Below are positions 17,879 through 26,899 of a DNA stretch of 55,756 bases, piece after piece. The notes under the pieces were generated by a model that made no database searches, was not told the DNA's origin, and saw only the letters and a list, made by a program, of their open reading frames with translations. The position numbers were made by a program, and so were the translations under genes. How positions within the stretch are numbered: position 1 is the stretch's first letter; every line of letters begins with the position of its first letter. Source of the DNA: Betaproteobacteria bacterium RIFCSPLOWO2_12_FULL_68_20 (GTDB taxonomy: Bacteria > Pseudomonadota > Gammaproteobacteria > Burkholderiales > SG8-39); contig MERQ01000064.1 in the NCBI GenBank assembly GCA_001770655.1, positions 1 to 55,756 on the forward strand, read 5' to 3'.

Positions 17879-19267
17879 ATGCTGCTCGACGCGCCGCTCG
17901 CCATCGTGGACCTGGAGACCACCGGTGCGCACCCGGCCTGGGACCGGATCACCGAGATCGCGGTGCTCGAGGCCGCCGCCGGCGAGATCACGTCGGAGTG
18001 GTCGACCCTGGTCAACCCCGGAACGCCGATCCCGCCCGCCATCCAGGCGCTCACCGGCATCACCGACGACATGGTGGCGCGCGCGCCGCGCTTTTCCGAG
18101 CTCGCCCGCGCGCTGCACGAGCGGCTCGCCGGCAGGGTGTTCGTCGCCCACAACGCGCGCTTCGACTACGGCTTCCTGCGCCACGAGTTCGAGCGCGCGG
18201 GCTTGAGCTTCACGGCGAAGACGCTGTGCACCGTGAAGCTCTCGCGCCGGCTGTACCCCGAGCACGCGCGCCACAACCTCGACAGCGTGATCCGGCGCCA
18301 CGGCATCGCCTGCCGCGCCCGCCATCGCGCGCTCGGCGACGCCGAAGCGGTGTGGCAGTTTCTGCGCCTCGCGGCCGCCGACCACGGCGATGAGGTGCTG
18401 GCGGTCGCCGCGCGCCAGGCGGCGAAGAGCGCCACCCTGCCGGCGCACATCGATCGCGCGGCCGTAGACGCGATCCCGGAGGCGCCCGGCGTGTATCTCG
18501 TCTACGGCGAGGGCGGCGCGCCGCTCTATGTCGGCAAGAGCGTCGCGATGCGCTCGCGCGTGCTCTCGCACTTCGCGGACGGCATGCGCTCGCCGCGGGA
18601 AATGCAGCTCGCGCGCGAAGCGCGCAGGATCGATTGGCAGCGCACCGCGGGCGAGCTGGGGGCGCTGCTGCGCGAGGCGCGGCTGGTGAAGGAGCTGGCG
18701 CCGGCGCTCAACCGGCGCATGAAGCGCCCGGACGAGCTGTGCGGCTTCGTGCTCGACGCCGGGAAGCTGGCGCTAAGGCGGCTTGACGACGCCGACGCCG
18801 ATGCGCTCGGCTGCCTGCGCGGCCTGTGGCGTACCCGGCGCTCCGCGCTCGAGGCGCTGCGCGGCCTTGCCGACGAGAACGGCCTGTGCCTGCAGGCCCT
18901 GGGGTTCGAGCGCACCGGCAAAGGCGCCTGTTTCCGCCATCAGATCCGCCGCTGCGCGGGGGTGTGCGCGGGCAAGGAAAGCGCCGCCGCGCACCACGCG
19001 CGCCTCGCCGCCGCGCTGGCGCGCCTGAAGGCGATCGCCTGGCCGCACCGCGGCCCGATCGGCATCGTGGAAAACGACCGCGGGCGCGAGGAAACCGAGA
19101 TTCACGTCGTCGACCGCTGGTGCTACCTCGGCAGCGCGCGCTCGGACGCGGAACTGGGCGAGCTGCTGGAAAGCGGCCGGCGCCCGCGCTTCGATTACGA
19201 CCAGTACCGGATCCTCTCGCGCCACCTCGCGAAAGGGAACGCGCGCACGATCGAGCTGGCGGCCTGA
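17879..19267 (+). CDS. DnaQ-like exonuclease fused to a GIY-YIG (UvrC/Cho-like) domain
   Basis: 462 aa from ATG 17879 (a GTG at 17858 would add seven residues). Residues 8-170 form a DEDDh 3'-5' exonuclease: D11 and E13 (VDLETTG), NARFDYGF, and HRALGDAEAVW. From about residue 205 a GIY-YIG nuclease follows: APGVYLVYGEGGAPLYVGKS, RSRVLSHF, and EARLVKELAPALN. The remainder resembles the UvrC/Cho part, including CFRHQIRRCAGVCAGKES. It likely acts in DNA repair or processing. It is immediately upstream of the rpfE-like and recJ genes with overlapping stop and start, consistent with a repair operon. Confidence 0.87.
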   Translation: MLLDAPLAIVDLETTGAHPAWDRITEIAVLEAAAGEITSEWSTLVNPGTPIPPAIQALTGITDDMVARAPRFSELARALHERLAGRVFVAHNARFDYGFLRHEFERAGLSFTAKTLCTVKLSRRLYPEHARHNLDSVIRRHGIACRARHRALGDAEAVWQFLRLAAADHGDEVLAVAARQAAKSATLPAHIDRAAVDAIPEAPGVYLVYGEGGAPLYVGKSVAMRSRVLSHFADGMRSPREMQLAREARRIDWQRTAGELGALLREARLVKELAPALNRRMKRPDELCGFVLDAGKLALRRLDDADADALGCLRGLWRTRRSALEALRGLADENGLCLQALGFERTGKGACFRHQIRRCAGVCAGKESAAAHHARLAAALARLKAIAWPHRGPIGIVENDRGREETEIHVVDRWCYLGSARSDAELGELLESGRRPRFDYDQYRILSRHLAKGNARTIELAA

Positions 19268-20265
19268 TGCACTGCGAGCTGCTCGTTCCGGGTCTGTTCG
19301 CCGAAAGCGCATCGCCGCGCCTGCCCGCGCTCGAGCTGCTGCTCGCGCGCGGCCGCGAATCGCCCGCCGAGCCCGCGAGCGCCGAGCGCTGGCTGCTCGG
19401 CGCCTTCGAGCTCGGCGAGGAGCCGCTCGCCGCCGGGGCGCTCACCGTGCTCGCCGACGGGGGCGATCCGCGCGACGAGCGCTGGGCGCGCGCCGATCCG
19501 GTGCACCTGCGCCTTCTGCGCGACCGTGTGGTGCTGGTGCCGAGCGCGGCATTCACGGTCTCGCGCGAGGAAGCCGAGGCGCTTTGCGAGGCGCTCAACC
19601 GGCATTTCGGCGATGCGCTCGCGCTTTACCCGCTGCATCCGGAGCGCTGGTGCGCGCGCCTCGCCGAGGACGTCGATCTGCAGGACGCCTCGCCGCTCGA
19701 GGCGGCGGGCCGCGACGTCGGCGCGCGCCGGCCCTCCGGCGCCGGCGCGACGCGCTGGCACGCCCTGCTGAACGAGGCGCAAATGCTGCTGCACGCGCAT
19801 CCCGTGAACGAGGCGCGCGAGTCGCGCGGCGAGCCGCCGGTGAACAGCGTCTGGCTCTGGGGCGCCGGGCGCGCGCCACGCCGCGTGCGCGGGCGCTGGC
19901 GCTCGCTATCGTCCGACCAGCCGATCGCGCTCGGGCTGGCGCGGCTCGCCAACGCCCGCCATCACGCGCTTGCGGCTTCGGCCGACGAATGGCTGGGGCG
20001 GGCCCCCGAGGACGGCGCGCATCTGGTCGTGCTGGACGCCCTGAGCGCGCCGCTCGCGCTCGGGGACGGCGATGCGTACCGCGAGCGCCTGCGGCTTCTC
20101 GAGGCGCGCTGGTTCGCGCCGCTGCTCGCGGCGCTGCGTGCCGGCCGCGTCGGCATGGTGACGGTTCATGTTCCCGACGGCCGCGTGGCAGCGTCCTTCG
20201 AGACCGTCCGCGCCGACCTGCGCCGCTTCTGGCGCCGGCCGAGATCGCTCGAGCGCTTCGCGTGA
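19267..20265 (+). CDS. RpfE-like protein (phosphoglycerate mutase-like, function unknown)
   Basis: 332-aa cytosolic protein. I recognise it as the conserved protein next to recJ in beta- and gammaproteobacteria, called RpfE in Xanthomonas (MHCELLVPGLF start, WHALLNEAQMLLHAHPVNEARE, NSVWLWGAGRAP, LVVLDALSAPLALGD). The WLWG and VLDAL stretches are family hallmarks; biochemical activity is not established. Its ATG overlaps the upstream TGA, and its TGA overlaps the recJ GTG, so all three genes are translationally coupled. The wider rpfE-recJ-prfB-lysS neighbourhood resembles that of Xanthomonas. Confidence 0.8.
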   Translation: MHCELLVPGLFAESASPRLPALELLLARGRESPAEPASAERWLLGAFELGEEPLAAGALTVLADGGDPRDERWARADPVHLRLLRDRVVLVPSAAFTVSREEAEALCEALNRHFGDALALYPLHPERWCARLAEDVDLQDASPLEAAGRDVGARRPSGAGATRWHALLNEAQMLLHAHPVNEARESRGEPPVNSVWLWGAGRAPRRVRGRWRSLSSDQPIALGLARLANARHHALAASADEWLGRAPEDGAHLVVLDALSAPLALGDGDAYRERLRLLEARWFAPLLAALRAGRVGMVTVHVPDGRVAASFETVRADLRRFWRRPRSLERFA

Positions 20266-21941
20266 GAATCGTCGAGCGCCGCTATTCGGAAGCCGACCGG
20301 CGCGCGCTGGTCGAGGCGGGCCTCCATCCGGTGCTCGCGCGCGTGTACGCCGGGCGCCAGATCCACGCGGCGAGCGAGCTCCAATACGACCCGGCGCTGC
20401 TGGCGCCGCCGGAGCAGCTGAAAAATGCCGCCGCCGCTGCGCGGCTGCTCGCCGACGCCATCGCCTCGGGCAGGCGCCTGCTCATCGTCGCCGACTACGA
20501 CGCCGACGGCGCGACCGCCTGTGCGGTCGGCATGCGGGCCCTGCGCGCGATGGGAGCCAACGTCGATTACCTGGTCCCCAACCGCTTCGAGCTGGGCTAC
20601 GGCCTGTCGCCCGAGCTGGTCGAGCTCGCTAGAGCGCGCCGTCCCGACCTGATCATCACGGTGGACAACGGAATCGCGAGCATCGAGGGCGTGGCGCGCG
20701 CCAAAGCCCTCGGCATCGCGACGCTCATCACCGACCACCATCTGCCCGGCGCCGAGCTGCCCGACGCCGACTGCATCGTCGATCCGAACCAGCCCGGCTG
20801 CGCCTTCCCGTCGAAGGCGCTCGCCGGGGTAGGCGTGATGTTCTACGTCATGCTGGCGCTGCGCGCCGAGCTCAGGAGGCGCGGCGCCTTCCCGGGCGGC
20901 GAGCCCAATCTTGCGGCGCTCACCGACCTGGTCGCGCTCGGCACCATCGCCGACGTGGTGCCGCTCGACGCGAACAACCGCAATCTCGTCGCGCAGGGAT
21001 TGAAGCGCCTGCGTGCCGGAGGGGGCCAGCCCGGGCTAGCCGCGCTGCTGCGCGTGGCGGGACGCGCGGCGGCCGAGGCCTCGAGCTTCGATCTCGGTTT
21101 CGTCGCCGGGCCGCGGCTGAACGCGGCCGGGCGCCTCGCCGACATGAGCCTCGGCGTCGAGTGCCTGACCAGCGACGACGAGGCGCGCGCGGCGAACTGC
21201 GCGCAGCAGCTCGACCGGCTCAACCGCGAGCGCAGGAAGATCGAGGCCGCGATGCTCGAATCGGCCCACGCCGCGATCGAATCGCTCGCCGCGCCGGGGG
21301 CCGCGGCGGCGTTCTTCCAGCCGGGCTGGCACCAGGGCGTGGTCGGCATCCTCGCCTCGCGCCTGAAGGAGCGGCTGCACCGCCCGGTGGTCTGCTTCGC
21401 GCGCGCTGGCGATGCGCAACTGCGCGGCTCCGGGCGCTCGATCCCGGGACTGCACCTGCGCGACTGCCTCGATCTGGTGGCCAAGCGCGCGCCGCAGCTC
21501 ATCCTGCGCTTCGGCGGCCACGCCCAGGCGGCGGGGCTCACCATCCGCGAGGCCGACCTGGAGCAATTCGCGGTTCTGTTCGAGCGCTGCGCCGACGAGC
21601 TGATTCCCGCCGAGGCCCGCTCGCAGATCGTCGAGACCGACGGCGGTCTCGAGGCGCGGCATTTCACCCTCGGCGTGGCGCAGATGCTCGAGGCGCAGAT
21701 CTGGGGCCAGGGCTTTCCGCAGCCGCTCTTCTGCGATACATTCGCCGTCGAGAGCCAGCGCGTGGTCGGCGAGCGGCACCTGAAGCTCAGGCTCGCGAAG
21801 GACGGCTGCCGCCTCGAGGCGATGCGCTTCGGCGCGCTCGATCCGCTGCCGCCGCGGGTGCGCGCCGCCTACCGCCTCGCCGTCAACGAGTTCAACGGCC
21901 TGAAGAAGGTCCAGCTCAACGTGGAGCACGTCGAACCATGA
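20262..21941 (+). CDS. recJ: Single-stranded-DNA-specific exonuclease RecJ
   Basis: 559 aa. 5'-3' ssDNA exonuclease of RecF-pathway recombination and mismatch repair. DHH motifs: IVADYDADGATA, TVDNGI, TDHHLPG, LVALGTIADVVPL. The DHHA1 part has GPRLNAAGRLADM, then RSIPGLHLRDCLDL and RFGGHAQAAGL, followed by an OB-like C-terminus. GTG at 20262 forms GTGA with the previous stop; no ATG is available in frame nearby. Its own TGA overlaps the next ATG. Confidence 0.95.
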   Translation: MRIVERRYSEADRRALVEAGLHPVLARVYAGRQIHAASELQYDPALLAPPEQLKNAAAAARLLADAIASGRRLLIVADYDADGATACAVGMRALRAMGANVDYLVPNRFELGYGLSPELVELARARRPDLIITVDNGIASIEGVARAKALGIATLITDHHLPGAELPDADCIVDPNQPGCAFPSKALAGVGVMFYVMLALRAELRRRGAFPGGEPNLAALTDLVALGTIADVVPLDANNRNLVAQGLKRLRAGGGQPGLAALLRVAGRAAAEASSFDLGFVAGPRLNAAGRLADMSLGVECLTSDDEARAANCAQQLDRLNRERRKIEAAMLESAHAAIESLAAPGAAAAFFQPGWHQGVVGILASRLKERLHRPVVCFARAGDAQLRGSGRSIPGLHLRDCLDLVAKRAPQLILRFGGHAQAAGLTIREADLEQFAVLFERCADELIPAEARSQIVETDGGLEARHFTLGVAQMLEAQIWGQGFPQPLFCDTFAVESQRVVGERHLKLRLAKDGCRLEAMRFGALDPLPPRVRAAYRLAVNEFNGLKKVQLNVEHVEP

Positions 21942-22780
21942 TCCCTGCCCTTCGCATCGCCTCGCTGCTGCTTGCGCTAGTCGCGCTCGGCGCGCGCGCC
22001 CAGGACCTGCAGCCCATCAAGGACGCAGGTCCCTACGTCCCCTCGCCGGACAGCGTGGTTTCCGACATGCTCAAGCTCGCCGAGGTCGGGCCGGCGGATT
22101 TCGTGATCGATCTCGGCTCGGGCGACGGCAGGATCGTGCTCACCGCGGCCAAGGTGTTCGGCGCGCGCGGCTTCGGCGTGGAAATCAAGGACGAGCTGGT
22201 CAGAAAGTCGAACGAGGCGGCGAAGAACGAGGGCATCGCCGGGCGCGTCAAGTTCTTCAAGCGCGACCTGTTCAAGACCGACATCTCGCAGGCCACCGTG
22301 CTCACCATGTACCTCCTTCCCGACACGGTGAACCTGCTCAAGGACAAGTTCCTCGCCGAGCTCAAGCCCGGCACGCGCGTCATCTCGCACGACTACCCCC
22401 TTACCGGCTGGATTCCCGAGAAGTACGTGCAGATGGACCTCGAGGACAAGGTGCAGATCAGCGGCGTCACCACCACCCTCATCTACCTGTACGTGATCCC
22501 GGCGAAGGTCGCGGGCCGCTGGAGCGCGAAGATGCCGCCGGCGGTGGCCAGGCAGGCGAGCCTCGAGCTCAGGCAGCAGTTGACCAAGGTCTCGGGCAGC
22601 GCGCGCCTGGACGGCAGGGACGTGCCGCTCGAGGACGTGAAGCTGCGCGGTGATCGGCTCAGCTTCAAGCTCGCCGGCCGCAAGGGCGAGTTCACCGGGC
22701 AGGTGAAGGGGAAATCGATCGAGGGCAGCTTCAGCGGCGGCGGGCCGAAATCCGCGTGGAGCGCGACGCTCGGCTCGTAG
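21938..22780 (+). CDS. Class I SAM methyltransferase-like protein with a signal peptide
   Basis: 280 aa. Residues 1-21 look like a signal peptide (MIPALRIASLLLALVALGARA, cleavage before Q22). A Rossmann methyltransferase fold follows: YVPSPDSVVSDMLKLAEV, motif I FVIDLGSGDGRIVLTAAK (residues 55-72), GVEIKDELVRKS, TVLTMYLLPDTVNLLKDK, and PGTRVISHDYPLTGW. These resemble FAM173/ATPSCKMT-type lysine methyltransferases. The C-terminal 80 residues form a beta-rich tail (LDGRDVPLEDVKLRGDRLSF) of unknown role. Export of a SAM-dependent enzyme is unexpected. The ATG overlaps the recJ stop (ATGA). Confidence 0.82.
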   Translation: MIPALRIASLLLALVALGARAQDLQPIKDAGPYVPSPDSVVSDMLKLAEVGPADFVIDLGSGDGRIVLTAAKVFGARGFGVEIKDELVRKSNEAAKNEGIAGRVKFFKRDLFKTDISQATVLTMYLLPDTVNLLKDKFLAELKPGTRVISHDYPLTGWIPEKYVQMDLEDKVQISGVTTTLIYLYVIPAKVAGRWSAKMPPAVARQASLELRQQLTKVSGSARLDGRDVPLEDVKLRGDRLSFKLAGRKGEFTGQVKGKSIEGSFSGGGPKSAWSATLGS

Positions 22781-22782
22781 CG

Positions 22783-23154
22783 ATGGCGAGGCTGCGCGTC
22801 AGCGCCGGCAAGGCCGAGTTCGAGGTGGAGCTGCTCGACACGCCGACCGCCAAATCTCTGCTCGCCGCCGCGCCGTTCGAATCGCGCGCGCAGACCTGGG
22901 GCGAGGAAGTCTACTTCGCGACGCCGGTGAGCGCGAAGCTCGAGCCCGGCGCGAAGCAGGTCGTCGAGCCGGGCACCGTGTGCTTCTGGACCGAGGGCGA
23001 CGCGCTCGCGCTGCCGTACGGCAGAACGCCGATATCCACCGACGAGCGGCCGAAGCTCGCGGCCCGCTGCAATGTGCTCGGCCGCATCGTCGGAGATCCG
23101 CGGGCACTCGCGAGGGTCAAATCCGGCGAGAAGGTGAAGGTGGAGAAGGCGTGA
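22783..23154 (+). CDS. Cyclophilin-like (TM1367-type) protein
   Basis: 123 aa. Matches the DUF369/TM1367-like cyclophilin fold: LLDTPTAKSLLAAAPFESRAQTWG, EEVYFATPV, VEPGTVCFWTEGDALALPYG, and RTPISTDERPKLAARCNVLG. These small proteins have the cyclophilin barrel but lack the usual prolyl-isomerase catalytic arginine arrangement; function is unknown. ATG 22783 is 3 bp after the preceding stop; the TGA overlaps the next ATG. Confidence 0.8.
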   Translation: MARLRVSAGKAEFEVELLDTPTAKSLLAAAPFESRAQTWGEEVYFATPVSAKLEPGAKQVVEPGTVCFWTEGDALALPYGRTPISTDERPKLAARCNVLGRIVGDPRALARVKSGEKVKVEKA

Positions 23155-23363
23155 TGGAAAGAAAGCGCGTCAACTCGTCGAAGATCCGCTCGGTGGGCTA
23201 CGACGAGAAGAGCCGCACCCTGGAAATCGAACTATCCAACGGCCAGGTGCTCCAGTACGGCGGCGTCTATCCCGAGGTGCACCGGCGCTTCATGGCGGCG
23301 CCGAACCCGACCTCGTTCTACGACGACAAGATCGCAGAGGAGTACTCGGCCAAGCGCGCGTAG
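23154..23363 (+). CDS. Stand-alone KTSC-domain protein
   Basis: 69 aa. Nearly the whole protein is a KTSC domain: VNSSKIRSVGYDEKSRTLEI, LSNGQVLQYGGVYPEVHRRF, and PTSFYDDKIAEEYSAK. The domain is named for its occurrence at the C-terminus of some lysyl-tRNA synthetases and has been proposed to bind RNA. Here it lies two genes upstream of lysS, whose own product (494 aa) has the normal length without this domain. TGATG overlap with the preceding gene. Confidence 0.85.
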   Translation: MERKRVNSSKIRSVGYDEKSRTLEIELSNGQVLQYGGVYPEVHRRFMAAPNPTSFYDDKIAEEYSAKRA

Positions 23364-23370
23364 CACCACC

Positions 23371-23409
23371 CCGCCGCCTGCGGCGGCACCCCTCCTCGAA
23401 GAGGAGGGG
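23371..23409. repeat. Two adjacent perfect hairpins before prfB
   Basis: First stem: CCGCCG (23371-23376) and CGGCGG (23381-23386) with loop CCTG. Second stem: CCCCTCCTC (23389-23397) and GAGGAGGGG (23401-23409) with loop GAA. No T-tract follows, so this is not a canonical terminator for the KTSC operon. The layout resembles dispersed intergenic palindromes of betaproteobacteria, but only one copy is seen here. It lies just upstream of the prfB -10. Confidence 0.6.
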
Positions 23410-23421
23410 AGAAACGCCACG

Positions 23422-23427
23422 TATAAT
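23422..23427 (+). promoter_or_regulatory. prfB -10-like TATAAT
   Basis: Perfect TATAAT, 10 nt before the prfB ATG. No clear -35 and no Shine-Dalgarno before the ATG, consistent with a very short or absent leader. Confidence 0.45.
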
Positions 23428-23437
23428 TCGCTCATCC

Positions 23438-24542
23438 ATGGAACCCGAGCGCCTCAACCAGATCGCCTCCTCGCTCTCCGACCTGCAGAACCGGTCGGCG
23501 CAGCTGCGGAGGTATCTTTGACTTCGAGGCGAAGCAGAAGCGCCTCGAGGCGCTGAACCGCGAGTACGAAGATCCCCGGCTGTGGGACAACCCGCAGCGC
23601 GCGCAAGATCTCGGAAAAGAGAAGAAAGCTCTCGAATCGATCGTCGGCACGCTCGGTCGCGTCGACACCGGGCTCGCGGATGCCAGGGAACTGTTCGATC
23701 TGGCCCGCACGGAGAACGACGACGCCACGCTCGAGGGGATCGGACTCGAGGCGTCGAAGCTCGAGCGGGACGTGGCGGCGCTCGAATTCCGCCGCATGTT
23801 CTCCAATCCGCTCGATCCCAACAGCTGCTTCATGGACATCCAGGCGGGCTCGGGCGGCACCGAGGCGCAGGACTGGGCGCAGATGCTCGAGCGCATGTAC
23901 CTCAAGTACTGCGACCGCAAGGGCTTCAACGCCGACGTCCTGGAGCAGGCCGAGGGCGAGGTCGCGGGCATCAAGCACGCGACGCTCAAGATCAGCGGCG
24001 ACTACGCGTACGGGCACCTGCGCACCGAGAACGGCGTGCACCGCCTGGTGCGCAAGAGCCCGTTCGACGCCAATGCGCGGCGCCACACCTCCTTCGCGAG
24101 CGTGTTCGTCTACCCGGAGGTCGACGACTCGATCGAGGTCGACATCAACCCGGCGGACTTGCGCGTCGACACCTACCGGGCCTCGGGCGCGGGCGGCCAG
24201 CACGTCAACCGCACCGACAGCGCGGTGCGCATCACGCACATCCCGAGCGGCATCGTGGTGCAATGCCAGAACGACCGCTCGCAGCACCGCAACCGCGCCG
24301 AGGCGATGGCGATGCTCAAGTCGCGCCTCTACGAGCTGGAGATCCGCAAGCGCCAGGCGGAGCGCGACAAGCTCGCCGAGGCGAAGACCGACATCGAGTG
24401 GGGCCACCAGATCAGGAGCTACGTGCTCGACCAGTCGCGCATCAAGGACCTGAGGACCGGCGTCGAGAAGGGCAATACCCAGGCGGTGCTCGACGGCGAG
24501 CTGGAGGACTTCATCAGCGCGAGCCTCAAGCAGGGGGTCTAG
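23438..24542 (+). CDS. prfB: Peptide chain release factor 2, with programmed +1 frameshift
   Basis: Terminates translation at UGA and UAA. Two frames are joined: ATG 23438 to CTT (codon 27), then TGA at 23519-23521; translation continues +1 from GAC at 23520. The product is 367 aa. SPF (residues 207-209) reads the stop codon, and GGQ (252-254) in GAGGQHVNR triggers peptide release, both at the positions usual for RF2. The recoding site makes the gene self-regulating: low RF2 favours the frameshift. lysS follows after 2 bp, the classic prfB-lysS operon. Confidence 0.97.
23507..23522 (+). promoter_or_regulatory. RF2 programmed-frameshift site
   Basis: CGGAGGTATCTTTGAC: an internal Shine-Dalgarno-like GGAGG, 3 nt spacing, the slippery CTT, and the in-frame TGA followed by C. 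This matches the known bacterial RF2 autoregulatory site (AGG-GGG-TAT-CTT-TGA-C in E. coli) except for fewer G residues before TAT. Confidence 0.95.
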
Positions 24543-24544
24543 CG

Positions 24545-26029
24545 ATGGAAGAGGAGAACAAGATCGTCGCAGAGCGTCGCCAGAAGCTGAAGTCTCTGCG
24601 CGCAGCCGGCAACGCTTATCCGAACGACTTTCGGCGCAAGGATCTGGCGGACAATCTGCTGAAGACGTACGCAAACAACAGCAGGGAAGAACTCGAGAAG
24701 GCGAAGGTGAGCGCGGTCGTCGCCGGCCGCATGATGCTGAAACGCGTGATGGGCAAGGCGAGCTTCGCCACGCTGCAGGACGGCTCCGGGCGCATCCAGG
24801 TCTACGTCACCAACGACGTGACCGGAGAAGCGGCGCACGAGCAGTTCAAGCACTGGGACCTGGGCGACGTCCTCGGCGTGGAAGGCACCCTGTTCAAGAC
24901 CAACAAGGGCGAGCTCACCGTGCACGCGCGCACGATCCGCCTTCTCGCCAAGTCGCTGCGGCCGCTGCCCGAGAAGTTCCACGGCCTCGCCGACCAGGAG
25001 CTGCGCTACCGGCGGCGCTACGTGGACCTCATCGTCAATCCCGCAGTGCGCGAGGTGTTCGCGGCGCGCGCGCGGGTGGTGCAGGCGCTGCGCGAGACGC
25101 TCGCCGCCGATGGCTACCTGGAAGTCGAGACGCCGATGATGCAGCCGATCCCCGGCGGCGCGGTCGCGCGGCCCTTCAAGACGCACCACAACGCGCTCGA
25201 CATGGAGCTATACCTGCGCATCGCGCCGGAGCTGTTCCTCAAGCGCCTGGTGATCGGCGGGCTGGAGCGGGTGTTCGAGATCAACCGCAACTTCAGGAAC
25301 GAGGGCATCTCGACCAAGCACAACCCCGAATTCACGATGCTCGAGTGGTACTGCGCCTACCAGGACTGGAACTACATGATGGAGCTCACCGAGCGGCTGG
25401 TGCGGGCGGCGGCGCTGGCCGCCTGCGGAAAGCTCTCCCTCTCCTGTCAGGGCAAGACCCTGGATTTCGCAGCATCCTTTCCGCGCCTGCCGATCGCGGA
25501 GGCGATCCGCAAGCACGGCGGCGCGGAGTGCTCGAGCGCCGACCTGCGCGATCGCGCGTTCCTGTCGAAGAAGCTTTCCGCGCTCGGGGTCGAGCACAAG
25601 AGCGACCAGGGCTGGGGCGCCCTGCAGCTGATGCTGTTCGAAGCGGTCGCGGAAAAGAGCCTGGTCGAGCCGACCTTCGTCCTCGATTTCCCCGCCGAAG
25701 CCTCGCCGCTCGCGCGGCGGCGCGACTCGGACCCCGATCTCACCGACCGCTTCGAGCTTTTCGTCGACGCGAAGGAGATCGCGAACGGGTTCTCGGAGCT
25801 CAACGATCCGGAAGACCAGGCCGAGCGCTTCCGCGAGCAGGCGCGGCGGCGCGAGGCGGGCGACCAGGAGGCCATGCTCAGCGACGCGGATTACGTCCGC
25901 GCGCTCGAGTACGGCCTGCCGCCGACGGCGGGCGCCGGCATCGGCGTGGACCGGCTGGTGATGCTGCTCACCGACAGCCCTTCGATCCGCGACGTGATCC
26001 TGTTTCCGCACATGCGGCCGGAGGCCTAG
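24545..26029 (+). CDS. lysS: Lysyl-tRNA synthetase (class II)
   Basis: Charges tRNA-Lys. 494 aa. The N-terminal OB-fold anticodon-binding domain ([31 protein letters not shown]) is followed by the class II catalytic core: FLVE-type motif 1 region ([20 protein letters not shown]), motif 2 [21 protein letters not shown], and motif 3 [18 protein letters not shown]. Full length. Co-transcribed with prfB (2-bp gap). The TAG stop lies on a CTAG shared with the convergent EamA gene. Confidence 0.97.
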   Translation: MEEENKIVAERRQKLKSLRAAGNAYPNDFRRKDLADNLLKTYANNSREELEKAKVSAVVAGRMMLKRVMGKASFATLQDGSGRIQVYVTNDVTGEAAHEQFKHWDLGDVLGVEGTLFKTNKGELTVHARTIRLLAKSLRPLPEKFHGLADQELRYRRRYVDLIVNPAVREVFAARARVVQALRETLAADGYLEVETPMMQPIPGGAVARPFKTHHNALDMELYLRIAPELFLKRLVIGGLERVFEINRNFRNEGISTKHNPEFTMLEWYCAYQDWNYMMELTERLVRAAALAACGKLSLSCQGKTLDFAASFPRLPIAEAIRKHGGAECSSADLRDRAFLSKKLSALGVEHKSDQGWGALQLMLFEAVAEKSLVEPTFVLDFPAEASPLARRRDSDPDLTDRFELFVDAKEIANGFSELNDPEDQAERFREQARRREAGDQEAMLSDADYVRALEYGLPPTAGAGIGVDRLVMLLTDSPSIRDVILFPHMRPEA

Positions 26030-26856
26030 AGCCGCAATGCCATCAGTCCCGCCAGCACCGCGCCGGTGGCGGCGAGCCGCCGGCGCGTGAAGCGCTCCTT
26101 GAGGAACAGCGCGCCGATCGCGGCGGCGAAGATCACCGAGGTCTCGCGCAGCGCCGCCACCAGCGCCACCGGCGCCCGCGTCATCGCCCAGAGCGCGATC
26201 GCGTAGGCGCCGACCGCGCACAGTCCGCCGAGCGCCGCGCGCCGCCAGTTTCTGGCGAGATAGAGCGGAACCGCGCGCCCGCGCCTGGCGAGCGCCATCG
26301 CGCCGATCACCACGCCGGTGGCGACGAAAAACCACAGCGTATAGCTGACCGGCGCGCCCGATGCGCGGGCGCCCTGGGCGTCGATCAGCGTGTACGCCGC
26401 GATCACCACCGCGTTCGCCAGCGCGTAGAGCGTGGCGCTGCGGTGGTGCGCGCCCGAGGCAAAGCCGAGGATCCCGGCGCAGATCAGCGCGACGCCCGAG
26501 GTCTGCGCCCATGGCAGCACTTCGCCCAGCGCAACCGCGCCGACGACGGCGACGATCATCGGGCCGCCGCCGCGCATGATCGGATAGGTGTACGAGAATT
26601 CGCCCCAGCGGTACGCGCCGGCGAGGAATGGAAAATACAGGATGTGCACCGCCGCCGATCCGGCGAGCCACGGCCAGGATGCGGGCGCAGGAAGCGGCAG
26701 CAATGGTGCGGCCGCAGCCGCGACGACGCCGGCGCCCACGGCGACGGCCACGGTGTCGAGATCCTTGTCGGCGCTCGCCTTCACCAGCGCGTTCCAGCTC
26801 GCGTGCAACAGCGCCGCGCCGAGCACCGCGAGCGTCACCGGCAGCGAGATTTCCAT
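26026..26856 (-). CDS. EamA-family transporter
   Basis: 276-aa inner-membrane protein with about ten helices in two EamA repeats. Signature pieces are [40 protein letters not shown], and [22 protein letters not shown] near the end. Substrate unknown. The start at ATG 26856 lies 6 nt from TACACT (26863-26868) and lacks a Shine-Dalgarno. Divergent from the transporter at 26900 with only 43 bp between. Confidence 0.85.
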   Translation of the reverse strand: MEISLPVTLAVLGAALLHASWNALVKASADKDLDTVAVAVGAGVVAAAAAPLLPLPAPASWPWLAGSAAVHILYFPFLAGAYRWGEFSYTYPIMRGGGPMIVAVVGAVALGEVLPWAQTSGVALICAGILGFASGAHHRSATLYALANAVVIAAYTLIDAQGARASGAPVSYTLWFFVATGVVIGAMALARRGRAVPLYLARNWRRAALGGLCAVGAYAIALWAMTRAPVALVAALRETSVIFAAAIGALFLKERFTRRRLAATGAVLAGLMALRL

Positions 26857-26899
26857 TGCGGCAGTGTAGCAAGGCCCTCACAATCTCCCGCTTCGACCG

